DNA of 64,000 bases, from positions 1 to 64,000 of the forward strand of contig NZ_RKLX01000013.1 in NCBI RefSeq assembly GCF_004745505.1, written 5' to 3'. A model generated the notes under the pieces. It ran no database searches, was not told the origin of the DNA, and worked only from the letters and a program-made list of their open reading frames with translations. The position numbers were made by a program, and so were the translations under genes. Below, one piece after another: positions 49,351 through 57,539 of this stretch. Numbering within the stretch: position 1 is the first letter of the stretch; every line of letters begins with the position of its first letter. This stretch comes from Levilactobacillus suantsaiihabitans (GTDB lineage: Bacteria; Bacillota; Bacilli; Lactobacillales; Lactobacillaceae).

Positions 49351-52116
49351 ATGATCCGTGCAGAATGGCGCTATTTGTTAAAACACAAACTATTATTGGT
49401 GGTGTTGGTGGTGGTCATGTTGATTCCATCCATCTACGCCGTGACATTTTTAAAATCCATGTGGGACCCGTACGGCAAGCTCGCAGACTTACCCGTCGCG
49501 GTCGTCAACCAAGATCGCCCGGTCACCTATCAGGGAAAGCACCTGACGGCCGGACAAGACCTCACCCACAATTTGACCCACTCCAGCGCGCTTCATTTCA
49601 CCACGACTAACGCAGCCGCCGCCCACCGCGGCCTCACCAACGGCAAGTACTATATGGTCGTGACGATTCCGCAGGACTTTTCGCACAACGCCACGACGCT
49701 GATGGCCAAAGACCCGCACCAAATGGTTCTGCACTACCAAACCAGCGCCGGGCACAACTACACCGCCTCAAAGATGACCGCTTCGGCCGCCCAATCAGCG
49801 GCCACGGCCGTCGGCGACCAGGTCACGCGTACCTACGCGCACACCCTATTTACGGACATCAAGCGGTTAGGGAACGGTCTGAATACGGCCGGTCGCGGCA
49901 GTCAAAAGCTCGCTACCGGTAGCCAGCAACTGACGGCGGCCGACCAGAAGATTGCGCGGGGCCTCACGACCCTGGCGACCAGCACCGTGAAATTAACTAA
50001 CGGTGAGCGCACTATTTCCCAAAAGCTCAGCCAATACGTCAACGGCGTTCAGCAGGCGCAAACCGGTAGCCAGCAGCTGACCACCGGACTGGACCGCCTG
50101 CTGAGTCAGTCGCACCAACTCATCGCCGGCCTCAATCAGCTGGCCACCGGCAGTCACCAGCTCGCCAGTGGCGTGAGTGCCTATACAGCCGGCGCTGGTC
50201 AGCTCAACACCGCCGCAATCCGGTTGTCCAGTGGCAGCCAAACCGTTGACGCCAGTACCCACCGCTACGTCAGCGGCGTCACCAGTGCCAATGAAGGCGC
50301 CCAACAGCTCGCGACCCAGTTGACCACCCTACATGCCGGCACCCAACAGCTCACTAGTGGCGTGAACCAACTGGCCACGGGTAGTCAAACGCTCACCCAA
50401 AACTTCGGCAAGCTCACGACCGGCAGTGCCGCTTTAACCCAAGGCCTCCAAAAGCTCCAGGCCGGCGTGAAAACGTCGCAGGCCCAACAGGCAACGATGA
50501 AACAGGCCGCTAGCCAGCTGGCCACCAGCACCGCCAGCACCCAGGCGCTCAAGCAAGACGCGACCAGCCTGCAGACGGCATTGACAGCCCTGGCCAGCGC
50601 CGATGACTCCACCAAGCTGCAAAGCAAGGTCGCTGCGGCCGCCGACGCCCAAGACCTGACCGCCAGTCAAAAGGCCGCCATGCTAAAGGCCGTTAGCGCC
50701 ACCACGACTACCAGCACCCTCACGGCCGTCCAAACCGCCGCCAAGCACCTCGACAGCGACCTCAGCGCGCTGACGACCGGGGCCAATGCCGCCAAAACGT
50801 TACAGACCGGGTTGACCCAAGCCGCTAGCGCCCAAACGCAACTGGGACAAGGGCTGACGACTCTCACCACCAATGCTCAAAGCCTGACCAGTGGGCTGAA
50901 ACAGACCAATCAGGCGTTAACCACCCTGACCACAGGCCTGCACACGCTAAACACTCAAGCCCCCGCCCTCAATACTGGCGCCGGACAACTGGCTACCGGC
51001 GCCACCACCCTGGTCAACGGCACGCAACGGCTAGCCACGAGCGGGACCCAATTGACCGCTGGGACCGGCCAGTTGGCCGCCGGGAGCACGCAACTCGCCG
51101 CGGGAACGCACCAATTGACCGCCAAGAGCACCGCGCTGAACACCGGGGCGACCACCTTAGCCAATGGCCTGGCCACGCTGAATGAACGGGCGCCGCAACT
51201 GACCCAGGGTGTCGGCCAATTGGCCACTGGGGCCACCACGCTCAATGCCGGACTGACGACTCTGGCCACGACGGGTCCGCAGCTGACGGCGGCCACGCAA
51301 AGTGCCACGTCCGGGAGCACGCAGGTCACGAGTGGCGCTTCGCAATTGGCCACCGGGGCCCATCAGGCCGCCAATGGGGCCACGACCGTACAAGCTGGCA
51401 ACGCCCACCTCGCACAATCCTTGAATCAAGCCGGGCACCAGGCGGCCGTCCACCCGTCCCAGCTGACCTACCGGCAATTTGCCAAACCCGCGACTACCAG
51501 TCACACCGATCACGATGACGCCCCGGACAATGGCACGGGGATGGCCCCGTACATGATGTCCGTGTCCCTCTTCGTGGGTGCGCTGGCGTTTAACCTGATG
51601 TTTGATATGTACACGCCCCGCAAGTATCCGCGCAGTGGCTGGCGGTGGTGGCTGGGCAAGGCGTCCATCATGTGCGCCTTCGTCTTGGGTGAAGCCCTGT
51701 TCATGACCGGCCTTTTGGCGGCCATCGACGGACTGGCGCCGATCCACCCGTGGGCAACCTTCCTGACACTGCTGATGACTGGCGGCGCCTTCATGAGCAT
51801 CGTCTACTGGCTCAACCTCGTGCTCGGCAAGCCCGGTGCCTTCTTCAGCATGGTGCTCTTGGTGCTCCAGCTTGGTGGCTCTGCCGGAACCTACCCGTTG
51901 CAAATGACCAACGGCTTCTTCCAGGCCCTACACCCGTGGCTGCCAATGAGCTACTCGGTGGCCGGGCTGCGTGAAACGCTGATGATCGGCAATTCCGCCT
52001 TGCCAGAAATCGCCGTCCTCGGAGGCATCGTGGTCGCCTTCTCCTTACTCAGCGTGCTCTTCTACGCGCGCCGGCACGGCCACTTATCGGCAATGGATGT
52101 GGAAGCTCAAGATTGA
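49351..52116 (+). CDS. YhgE/Pip family membrane protein, C-terminus altered by L copy E
   Basis: 921 residues. One helix at residues 12-32 (LLLVVLVVVMLIPSIYAVTF), then DLPVAVVNQDRPVTYQGKHL, the YhgE N-domain. Residues 185-700 are an extracellular repeat region of ATGSQQLTxG type heptads rich in Ala, Gly, Thr and Gln, predicted as a long coiled rod. Five helices follow in the last 200 residues (MSVSLFVGALAFNLMFD onward). The family includes phage infection protein Pip of Lactococcus and the type VII-linked EsaA. The gene originally ended MDVEEI; it now ends MDVEAQD because L copy E was inserted at 52105/52106. Confidence 0.93.
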   Translation: MIRAEWRYLLKHKLLLVVLVVVMLIPSIYAVTFLKSMWDPYGKLADLPVAVVNQDRPVTYQGKHLTAGQDLTHNLTHSSALHFTTTNAAAAHRGLTNGKYYMVVTIPQDFSHNATTLMAKDPHQMVLHYQTSAGHNYTASKMTASAAQSAATAVGDQVTRTYAHTLFTDIKRLGNGLNTAGRGSQKLATGSQQLTAADQKIARGLTTLATSTVKLTNGERTISQKLSQYVNGVQQAQTGSQQLTTGLDRLLSQSHQLIAGLNQLATGSHQLASGVSAYTAGAGQLNTAAIRLSSGSQTVDASTHRYVSGVTSANEGAQQLATQLTTLHAGTQQLTSGVNQLATGSQTLTQNFGKLTTGSAALTQGLQKLQAGVKTSQAQQATMKQAASQLATSTASTQALKQDATSLQTALTALASADDSTKLQSKVAAAADAQDLTASQKAAMLKAVSATTTTSTLTAVQTAAKHLDSDLSALTTGANAAKTLQTGLTQAASAQTQLGQGLTTLTTNAQSLTSGLKQTNQALTTLTTGLHTLNTQAPALNTGAGQLATGATTLVNGTQRLATSGTQLTAGTGQLAAGSTQLAAGTHQLTAKSTALNTGATTLANGLATLNERAPQLTQGVGQLATGATTLNAGLTTLATTGPQLTAATQSATSGSTQVTSGASQLATGAHQAANGATTVQAGNAHLAQSLNQAGHQAAVHPSQLTYRQFAKPATTSHTDHDDAPDNGTGMAPYMMSVSLFVGALAFNLMFDMYTPRKYPRSGWRWWLGKASIMCAFVLGEALFMTGLLAAIDGLAPIHPWATFLTLLMTGGAFMSIVYWLNLVLGKPGAFFSMVLLVLQLGGSAGTYPLQMTNGFFQALHPWLPMSYSVAGLRETLMIGNSALPEIAVLGGIVVAFSLLSVLFYARRHGHLSAMDVEAQD

Positions 52117-52742
52117 AAGACGGAAATCAGCTGGAACTACGGTTAGCATGCGACTCATGGCATCAAAAATAGTCGTTTACAGCCACATAATACGAACTGG
52201 CCGCCTACCGTTCGCCAAATATGGGTTGGAACGCTGGGGCGGACGGGCCGAGCCAAAGATCGGTCTCGACGCCTCGCTTTGAGCCGCAACCCACGTCTCA
52301 AAGACGCCAGTTGCCTAAGCGGCATGAACCGCGCCGCTAAGGCAACTCCCACGGCTGAACCCATATTTGGCGAACTCTCAGCTACGGTAGTGCGTGTTGG
52401 TAACAATCGTCTTAACCCCAGATAGTAGTTACGTTGACAACTAGTCTTTCATTAACACAGTGTTACTGATAACCTCCACCTTGCCGGAGGCAGCCAGGGT
52501 GGAGCCAGCTGTGTCGGCGGTGTTGGCTGAGGTCCTTTCTCAGCCTACAGCGCGGGACGACTTGAGAGACTGGCGATTTGTGCCAGGCTTTCAAGCGAAC
52601 CGGAAGACCGCCCCTCAGGCTGGAGGTGTTCCCCAGAGCAGGCGGAACCCTGGCTGACGCAGGCGCCTGATTTCACTAATTTTAGGTGTCAGAACACCGT
52701 TGCTACGGCAATCAGCGCGTTCATTTCCCTTTCAATCTTCAG
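52106..52742 (-). mobile_element. L element copy E, full length with target duplication
   Basis: 637 bp, flanked by ATGTGGAAG at 52097-52105 and 52743-52751. Ends are CTCAAGATTG and CAATCTTCAG, 9 of 10 bases inverted. The inner arms TTCGCCAAATATGGGTT (52211-52227) and AACCCATATTTGGCGAA enclose about 140 bases holding further hairpins (for example CGTCTCAAAGACG-type and a GCCGCTAAGGCAACT stem). Inserted two codons before the end of the YhgE gene. Confidence 0.95.
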
Positions 52743-52777
52743 ATGTGGAAGAAATCTAGCCGAATTTAAACGTTTAA

Positions 52778-52818
52778 AGCCACGCCGAAGAAAAAATTTC
52801 TTCGGCGTGGCTTTTTTG
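52778..52818 (+). terminator. Original terminator of the YhgE gene
   Basis: GCCACGCCGAAGAAA pairs with TTTCTTCGGCGTGGC, followed by TTTTTT. It is now 660 bp beyond the stop codon because of L copy E. Confidence 0.92.
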
Positions 52819-52977
52819 TCGGAAACCGCCGCAAGCGCCGGTATCACAGCATTTGGCCCACAACTTTTTTGGATAAATTGTGCCCGTCGCGGGAAAAATT
52901 CACAATTTCTTAACACTTAGTCGGCTAATCACTGGTACAATCTTTCTTATCACTGTTAAAAGGTAGGTTCCAAAACA

Positions 52978-53730
52978 ATGTCGACGCTACATCAACTCCC
53001 CCACTTAAATCATCGGCTTAATCGCCACTTGCTCCTGATCACGGCCGCACTGGTCGTCTTGGGCGCAGTCCTGCTGCTAGCATCTTGGACCACCAAGACG
53101 ACGGCCAAGGCAGAGACCTTAACCATCGCCAACACGCCCACCGATCTGGCCACGGACCAGCCCAAGCGCGTTTATCAATACTTCCACGTGGAAAAAACCA
53201 CTCCCGCCAAGCCGAAATTAACCCGCTTGGCAACGGCCCAACAACCCGCGACGCAATCCGAGTCCACCACCGAATGGGGCTGGCCCTACACCGGTGGCCG
53301 CTACGTGACATCGACCTTTGGCAAACGTGACCTGGCAGATTCTCCTTGGCACGACGGCGTTGACTTCAACGCGGGCGTTGGCAGCAAGATTCACGCCATC
53401 CACGCCGGCAAGGTCATCTTCGTGGGCAATCCCATGAAGCGGGGCGTGACCGACGCCTATCCGCTGGGCCTGGGCAAAGACGTCGTGGTCACCAAGACCG
53501 CCGCGGGCGACGAAATCATCTACCAGGAATTTGCGATGGGCAAACAGACTCACACCGTCCACGTGGGCGATACCGTCAAGACCGGCCAAGTCATCGCAAC
53601 GCAGGCCAGTGGTCATTTGCATTTGGGCATCACCAACCACAAGAGTTGGGTCAGCGCCCAAAACGACTGGCAAAATCCAGCGGCACACTCCTGGCAAGAT
53701 CCGTTGAAACTGCTGAAGACGGCGGCGTAA
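52978..53730 (+). CDS. M23 family (LytM-type) peptidoglycan endopeptidase
   Basis: 250 residues. A basic start and a helix at 18-38 (HLLLITAALVVLGAVLLLAS) anchor or export it. A Lys/Pro-rich linker follows. The M23 domain covers residues 105-230: TSTFGKRDLADSPWHDGVDF with zinc ligands His and Asp, then GKVIFVGNP, and the last His motif SGHLHLGITN. The domain is complete, so it is likely an active wall hydrolase. AAGGTAGG precedes the ATG. Confidence 0.9.
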   Translation: MSTLHQLPHLNHRLNRHLLLITAALVVLGAVLLLASWTTKTTAKAETLTIANTPTDLATDQPKRVYQYFHVEKTTPAKPKLTRLATAQQPATQSESTTEWGWPYTGGRYVTSTFGKRDLADSPWHDGVDFNAGVGSKIHAIHAGKVIFVGNPMKRGVTDAYPLGLGKDVVVTKTAAGDEIIYQEFAMGKQTHTVHVGDTVKTGQVIATQASGHLHLGITNHKSWVSAQNDWQNPAAHSWQDPLKLLKTAA

Positions 53731-53751
53731 TGCAGTCTAAATGAACTTCAA

Positions 53752-53797
53752 AAAAACACCCCCACTATTGGCCAAAATCCAATGATGGGGGTGTTTT
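53752..53797 (+). terminator. Terminator of the M23 gene
   Basis: AACACCCCCA and TGGGGGTGTT pair around an inner CTATTGG/CCAATGA stem, followed by TTC and preceded by a run of A. Confidence 0.85.
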
Positions 53798-53812
53798 CAT
53801 ACGCATTAGCTT

Positions 53813-54418
53813 TTAAAAACGGCGTTCCCAAACCGCTAGCTTGGCATTCCGTTCCGCTTGGTCTTCAAAGATAGATTTGTAAAACCGGCGAACCTTTGAC
53901 TTGGTAATTCCCACGTCCACTACGCAATGAAAACAAAAGTCACTAGTTGTATCTTGTGAAATCAGTTCCGAATTGCCCTCATCGTCCACGTAACAATAGT
54001 TCTCTCTACTAATAACTTCAGCAATATCAGCGTCGTTACTACAGATTAACTGGGCATCCTGTAAGATACAAACTGCCAACGTGGCCTTTTCCCCTAAGTC
54101 AGGAGTCGTTTTAGCGTGGCTTCCCTGCGCTTGACGCATCTTTTGAAAGGCAACCTTAATTCCAGCAAGATGGGCGCGATAGAGGCTTTCTTCCGGACTA
54201 GACAGCGTTTCAGGATTAAATACATGCCAACCTCTAGCCGTTATCTCACTCTCAATCCTTTTTCTTCCCAGAAGCACTTCATCCAAGACGTCTATATGAA
54301 TCCAAACGTCGTTGTAAAGCTGATCTAGCCAATCGAAAACATTGTCCTTTCGATAATTCTCAGCAAATATCAACATATTGGTATCAATGTAAGTGCGCAC
54401 GTTTTGCCGATCAGTCAT
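53813..54418 (-). CDS. PIN-like DUF4411 family putative toxin
   Basis: 201 residues from ATG 54418, which overlaps the stop of the ImmA-like gene by 8 bases; GAGGTGG is ahead. A PIN-like fold is indicated by the acidic residues: TYIDTNMLIFAENYRKD at the start, then HIDVLDEVLLG, then TTPDLGEKATLAVC, and LICSNDADIAEV near residue 135. PIN toxins cut RNA with one or two metal ions. DUF4411 genes are commonly found after an ImmA/IrrE-domain gene, as here. It is the last gene of a three-gene operon. Confidence 0.8.
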   Translation of the reverse strand: MTDRQNVRTYIDTNMLIFAENYRKDNVFDWLDQLYNDVWIHIDVLDEVLLGRKRIESEITARGWHVFNPETLSSPEESLYRAHLAGIKVAFQKMRQAQGSHAKTTPDLGEKATLAVCILQDAQLICSNDADIAEVISRENYCYVDDEGNSELISQDTTSDFCFHCVVDVGITKSKVRRFYKSIFEDQAERNAKLAVWERRF

Positions 54419-55214
54419 CGTCCACCTCGATTTGGGCAATCTTTTCTTGACGCATTTTGAGATAACGCTTCGCTTGGTTAGGATCCGCACGCGTTAGAAA
54501 GCGCGCTGCTTCCAGTAACGTCATCTGCTGATGGTCGACTTGCTTTTTTACGAATGCTGACAAACCCGCAAACTTATCAAAGCTGGCCTTCTCATCTAGT
54601 GGACTTGGTGGGAAATCGGCGTATTGTAGATAGTCATGCCAATCTGACTTATCCCACCGCACAATGGTCCGACTGACCGGTAGTCCCAATTCCTTTAGTC
54701 GCCGACACACGGCCACATACGGCATCGCAGAAACATTAGCCAGCCGAACCACAACCTCTTGTACTAACTGCGTACTGGGCGTCTCCTGGCCCTGCACGTA
54801 CTTATCCCAAATTTTCAGCACAGTCTCTTCTGGTAGCATCAGGGCAGCCGCAAAATGATCCGCAGCCCGCTCGCTATCAAATATCGGATTAGCCGCATCG
54901 TATTGAATGACTTCACTTTGTTCTCCAAACATTGCACTGGTCAACGCCAAATGCCACATTTCATGGGCAGCGCTATAATAGCGCGCTCTCAAATCCTGAT
55001 GGGTATTTAAAACGACAAACCGTTTACCCTTGTAGCTAATTAGCGCACCAAAAAAATCGGGAGCCTGAATATCTTGATAAATAACTTGGGCATTTTCCGC
55101 AATCAGATTCTCGATATCAGCACCGATGAATATCGCGGTACCAATATTTTTCTCTAAAAATACGGCTGCCGCATGATCAGCGACCTTTTCAGAAAAATGC
55201 GTTTGTTTAGTCAT
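54411..55214 (-). CDS. ImmA/IrrE family metallopeptidase
   Basis: 267 residues from ATG 55214, which overlaps the stop of the XRE gene (CATGACTAA). The zinc site is complete: YYSAAHEMWHLALTSAM gives HEMWH near residue 88, and the third ligand is in SERAADHFAAALMLPEE. This is the COG2856 fold; ImmA of ICEBs1 and IrrE/DdrO of Deinococcus cut their partner repressor. The likely substrate is the XRE protein encoded just before it. The C-terminal 100 residues have no name. Confidence 0.88.
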   Translation of the reverse strand: MTKQTHFSEKVADHAAAVFLEKNIGTAIFIGADIENLIAENAQVIYQDIQAPDFFGALISYKGKRFVVLNTHQDLRARYYSAAHEMWHLALTSAMFGEQSEVIQYDAANPIFDSERAADHFAAALMLPEETVLKIWDKYVQGQETPSTQLVQEVVVRLANVSAMPYVAVCRRLKELGLPVSRTIVRWDKSDWHDYLQYADFPPSPLDEKASFDKFAGLSAFVKKQVDHQQMTLLEAARFLTRADPNQAKRYLKMRQEKIAQIEVDDD

Positions 55215-55545
55215 GACTGGCACCCGCTAAATCGACATAACACTGAATATCCCAGAGTAACTTATCAAATTGATTTTCGAGTTTGGGATTAGAAAAGTCC
55301 CCTCTTAACTCACACGTCAGCTCATTATCGGCTAGTACCTTCTCATCTCGTGCAAGCTCTTCTGGCGACATGCCCGTAACTGTTGCAATGCTTAACAGAT
55401 ACTTCGTTTGAATCTTTCTTTCACCATTAAGCATTTGACTGATTAGTGGCGCACTCACATTGATTTCTTTAGCCAGCCAACTCTGGGGATGATGGTTTTT
55501 TTCCAACCACTTCTTGATGTTTTCAATGACAATTTCGTTGTTCAT
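55207..55545 (-). CDS. XRE family HTH regulator (antitoxin-like)
   Basis: 112 residues from ATG 55545, with GGAGGTGG ahead. The helix-turn-helix covers residues 8-60: NIKKWLEKNHHPQSWLAKEI, then NVSAPLISQMLNGERKIQTK, then ATVTGMSPEELARD. The C-terminal 45 residues are acidic and may be the part bound or cut by the ImmA-like protein. It is the first gene of the operon. A perfect 16-bp palindrome overlaps the promoter. Confidence 0.9.
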   Translation of the reverse strand: MNNEIVIENIKKWLEKNHHPQSWLAKEINVSAPLISQMLNGERKIQTKYLLSIATVTGMSPEELARDEKVLADNELTCELRGDFSNPKLENQFDKLLWDIQCYVDLAGASHD

Positions 55546-55607
55546 ACGGGTCCACCTCCAGCAAAATCTCTTCATACTATCTATTAACTGTCTTGATTCT
55601 ACCATCT

Positions 55608-55623
55608 TTGTAAATATTTACAA
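55608..55623. promoter_or_regulatory. XRE operator overlapping the promoter
   Basis: TTGTAAATATTTACAA is a perfect 16-bp palindrome. On the minus strand it overlaps the -35 position of a promoter whose -10 is TAGAAT (about 55601-55596). Confidence 0.75.
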
Positions 55624-55713
55624 CAAGTATGCATATTTTGCAAATGTTTCAGCTGGCTATCCGCTTCACTGGTCTCTAGACAATTATTAAAATCTAATTA
55701 TCTCTAAAGTCAC

Positions 55714-55752
55714 CACTAGCACGCCTATTTAAAATAAACCAGCGTGCTAGTA
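55714..55752. terminator. Hairpin between pyrE and the XRE operon
   Basis: CACTAGCACGC pairs with GCGTGCTAGT across an AT-rich 18-base loop. No strong T run follows, so it is a weak terminator or another structure. Confidence 0.45.
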
Positions 55753-55771
55753 AGTTTACCTATTCCTGTTT

Positions 55772-55787
55772 TGTTCCACGTGAAACA
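55772..55787. promoter_or_regulatory. Perfect parS-like site
   Basis: TGTTCCACGTGAAACA matches the Bacillus parS consensus TGTTNCACGTGAAACA at all fixed positions. It touches the stop codon of pyrE. Confidence 0.75.
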
Positions 55788-56423
55788 CTACCGCCGCGGC
55801 CAGTGCCACGGATCTGCCCGCCACTGTTGTAAGGAGGCAAACTCTGCCGCGGACATGTCGCCTTCGGCTCGCGCTACCGCAATCAGGGTGCTGTAGGTGG
55901 TCAGCGGCGTCAAGGTCAGGCCGGCCTGGCGAAAGTTGACGACGCTGTCGGGCAGTTCGTACGAAAAGATGGCGACGACGCCCAATACGGTGGCCCCCGC
56001 CGCCTGAACGGCCTGGGCGGCGGCTAACACACTGCCGCCAGTCGAAATGAGGTCATCGATCAAGACCACCTGATCTGCCGCTGACAATTGGCCCTCAATC
56101 TGCTTGCCCTGACCGTGGTCCTTGGGTTTGGCCCGGACGTAATTCATGGGGAGGTCCAGCCGATCGGCAACCAGCGCCGCGTGCGGAATCCCCGCGGTGG
56201 CGACCCCGCCAATCACGGTTGCACTGGGATAGTGGTCTTCAATCAGTGCGGCTAACCCGTCGGCAATGGCCGCTCGTACGCGCGGATAGGCAATCGTTTG
56301 CCGATTGTCCGTGTAAATGGGCGCCTGCATGCCACTCGCCCACAGGAAGGGGTCCTGGGGCGCCAGACTGACCGCGCCGATGTGCAAGAGGTCCGCTGCA
56401 ATTTTATCCGTAATCGTCATCAT
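55788..56423 (-). CDS. pyrE: Orotate phosphoribosyltransferase
   Basis: 211 residues from ATG 56423, overlapping the pyrF stop; GGAGGCAGG is ahead. The PRPP-binding loop is QVVLIDDLISTGGSVLAA. YVRAKPKDHGQGKQIEG gives the flexible catalytic loop, and DPFLWASGMQAPIYTDNR is the OPRT N-terminus. It joins orotate to PRPP in the fifth step of UMP synthesis. Confidence 0.96.
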   Translation of the reverse strand: MMTITDKIAADLLHIGAVSLAPQDPFLWASGMQAPIYTDNRQTIAYPRVRAAIADGLAALIEDHYPSATVIGGVATAGIPHAALVADRLDLPMNYVRAKPKDHGQGKQIEGQLSAADQVVLIDDLISTGGSVLAAAQAVQAAGATVLGVVAIFSYELPDSVVNFRQAGLTLTPLTTYSTLIAVARAEGDMSAAEFASLQQWRADPWHWPRR

Positions 56424-57136
56424 TTTCCTGCCTCCCATTCTGCTAATACCTGATGATACGCCGCAACCGCATCGGCGGCTTGCGTGATCGACCGCCCGAC
56501 GACGATGCCATCGCTCCCCAGACGTGCGGCCTGGGCGGGTGTAACGACTCGTTGCTGGTCATCGGCCGCATCCGTGGCCAGCCGGATCCCCGGATTGATA
56601 CATAGAAAGTCCGGGGCGGTCGCCGCATGAATCACCGGATCCTCTAAAGCTGAGGCAATCACGCCGTCCGCACCGTTGGCCTGGGCCAGCTGGGCCAAAT
56701 GCCGCACACTCGTGGGGAGGTCGGCAGCGACTAATTGTTCGGCTTGCATCTGCGCTTCCGTCGTCGAGGTCAGTTGGGTAATGGCCAGTAGCTTCGCCGG
56801 CGCCACCCCTGCCTCTTGGCTCCCCTGATTCAATCCGCGACGGGCCGCTGCAATCATCGCCGCGCCCCCGGCCGCATGGATGGTCACCATCGCGACGCCT
56901 TGCCGCCCCAGTTGGCGCATGGCCCGCTCGACGGTATGGGGAATATCATACAACTTCAGGTCTAAGAAAATCTGGAGTCCTCGTTGCCGTAATGTTCGTA
57001 AAATGCTGGGACCGGTCGCGTAAAAGAGTTCCATCCCCACCTTGACCATTGGCTGGTCCGTAGCGGGAAATTGCGCTAAAAAGTCGGTGACGACCTGTTG
57101 ATTTTCGAAATCTAAAGCCACGATTACTGGGCGCAT
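56420..57136 (-). CDS. pyrF: Orotidine 5'-phosphate decarboxylase
   Basis: 238 residues. The active-site motif is IFLDLKLYDIPHTVERAM (DxKxxDI) near residue 60, with VIVALDFENQ at the start and GSDGIVVGRSITQA near the end. It converts OMP to UMP. It leads a two-gene pyrF-pyrE operon behind a PyrR-type attenuator. The rest of the pyrimidine genes are not in the window. Confidence 0.96.
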   Translation of the reverse strand: MRPVIVALDFENQQVVTDFLAQFPATDQPMVKVGMELFYATGPSILRTLRQRGLQIFLDLKLYDIPHTVERAMRQLGRQGVAMVTIHAAGGAAMIAAARRGLNQGSQEAGVAPAKLLAITQLTSTTEAQMQAEQLVAADLPTSVRHLAQLAQANGADGVIASALEDPVIHAATAPDFLCINPGIRLATDAADDQQRVVTPAQAARLGSDGIVVGRSITQAADAVAAYHQVLAEWEAGK

Positions 57137-57154
57137 GTGAAGGGTCCTTTCTCT

Positions 57155-57265
57155 AAAAAAAATCCGGCTAGCGCCTGTGGTGGGCTAGCCGGATTTCGCC
57201 CGCAAATCGGTCTACTGCGGGTTTTACCGTCCAACTTTTTAGTCTCACAGGGCTAAGTTAAAGGT
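57155..57265 (-). ncRNA. PyrR-binding attenuator leader of pyrFE
   Basis: On the minus strand AGCCCTGTGAGACT (57254-57241) matches the PyrR loop consensus. A second hairpin (AACCCGCAG with GCGGGC) follows, then the terminator ATCCGGCTAGC/GCTAGCCGGAT (57195-57161) with eight T. PyrR with UMP would free the terminator and stop pyrFE transcription. Confidence 0.85.
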
Positions 57266-57278
57266 TTAGTTGCTATTG

Positions 57279-57307
57279 AGTTTAGCGAAAATCCAGGTCC
57301 GCGTCAA
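57279..57307 (-). promoter_or_regulatory. pyrFE promoter
   Basis: On the minus strand TTGACG (57307-57302), a 17-bp spacer and TAAACT (57284-57279), about 20 bp ahead of the PyrR loop. Confidence 0.8.
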
Positions 57308-57539
57308 CCTCAAGTTTCAGGTTAGACGATTTACCTAGAAAAATAAAGGCACACCGTCTTTGTTCGCCAAAATAGTTAATTTTCCTAATGATTGACAAAT
57401 CTAAGAACCCGTATAATTAATTTAATATCCGGATTAACGGTTGCTTTTCACTGACGTCCATGGCATAATATGCCCAACGTCCGGTTTGCCGGCAAAAATA
57501 ACGAATGTCCGTGAACATTCATTTTGGAGGAACTGAATA

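Noticed and set aside
49860-51450. Repeats in the YhgE gene as a CRISPR or DNA tandem array
   Set aside because: The units vary in DNA and length and encode a coiled, Ala/Gly/Thr-rich rod. They are protein-level repeats.
51157-51903. 248-codon minus-strand frame opposite the YhgE gene
   Set aside because: It arises from the repetitive, biased codons of the coding strand, and its product is low-complexity and unlike any protein.
52460-52657. A 65-codon frame (LPEAARVEPAVSAVLAEV...) open in L copies A, B and E
   Set aside because: It has no ribosome site, it is closed by stops in copies C and D, and it runs through the hairpin arms. The shared sequence reflects the repeat itself, not a protein.
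47966-52751. Composite transposon formed by L copies D and E
   Set aside because: Each copy has its own distinct 9-bp duplication, and the outer flanks do not match, so they inserted separately.
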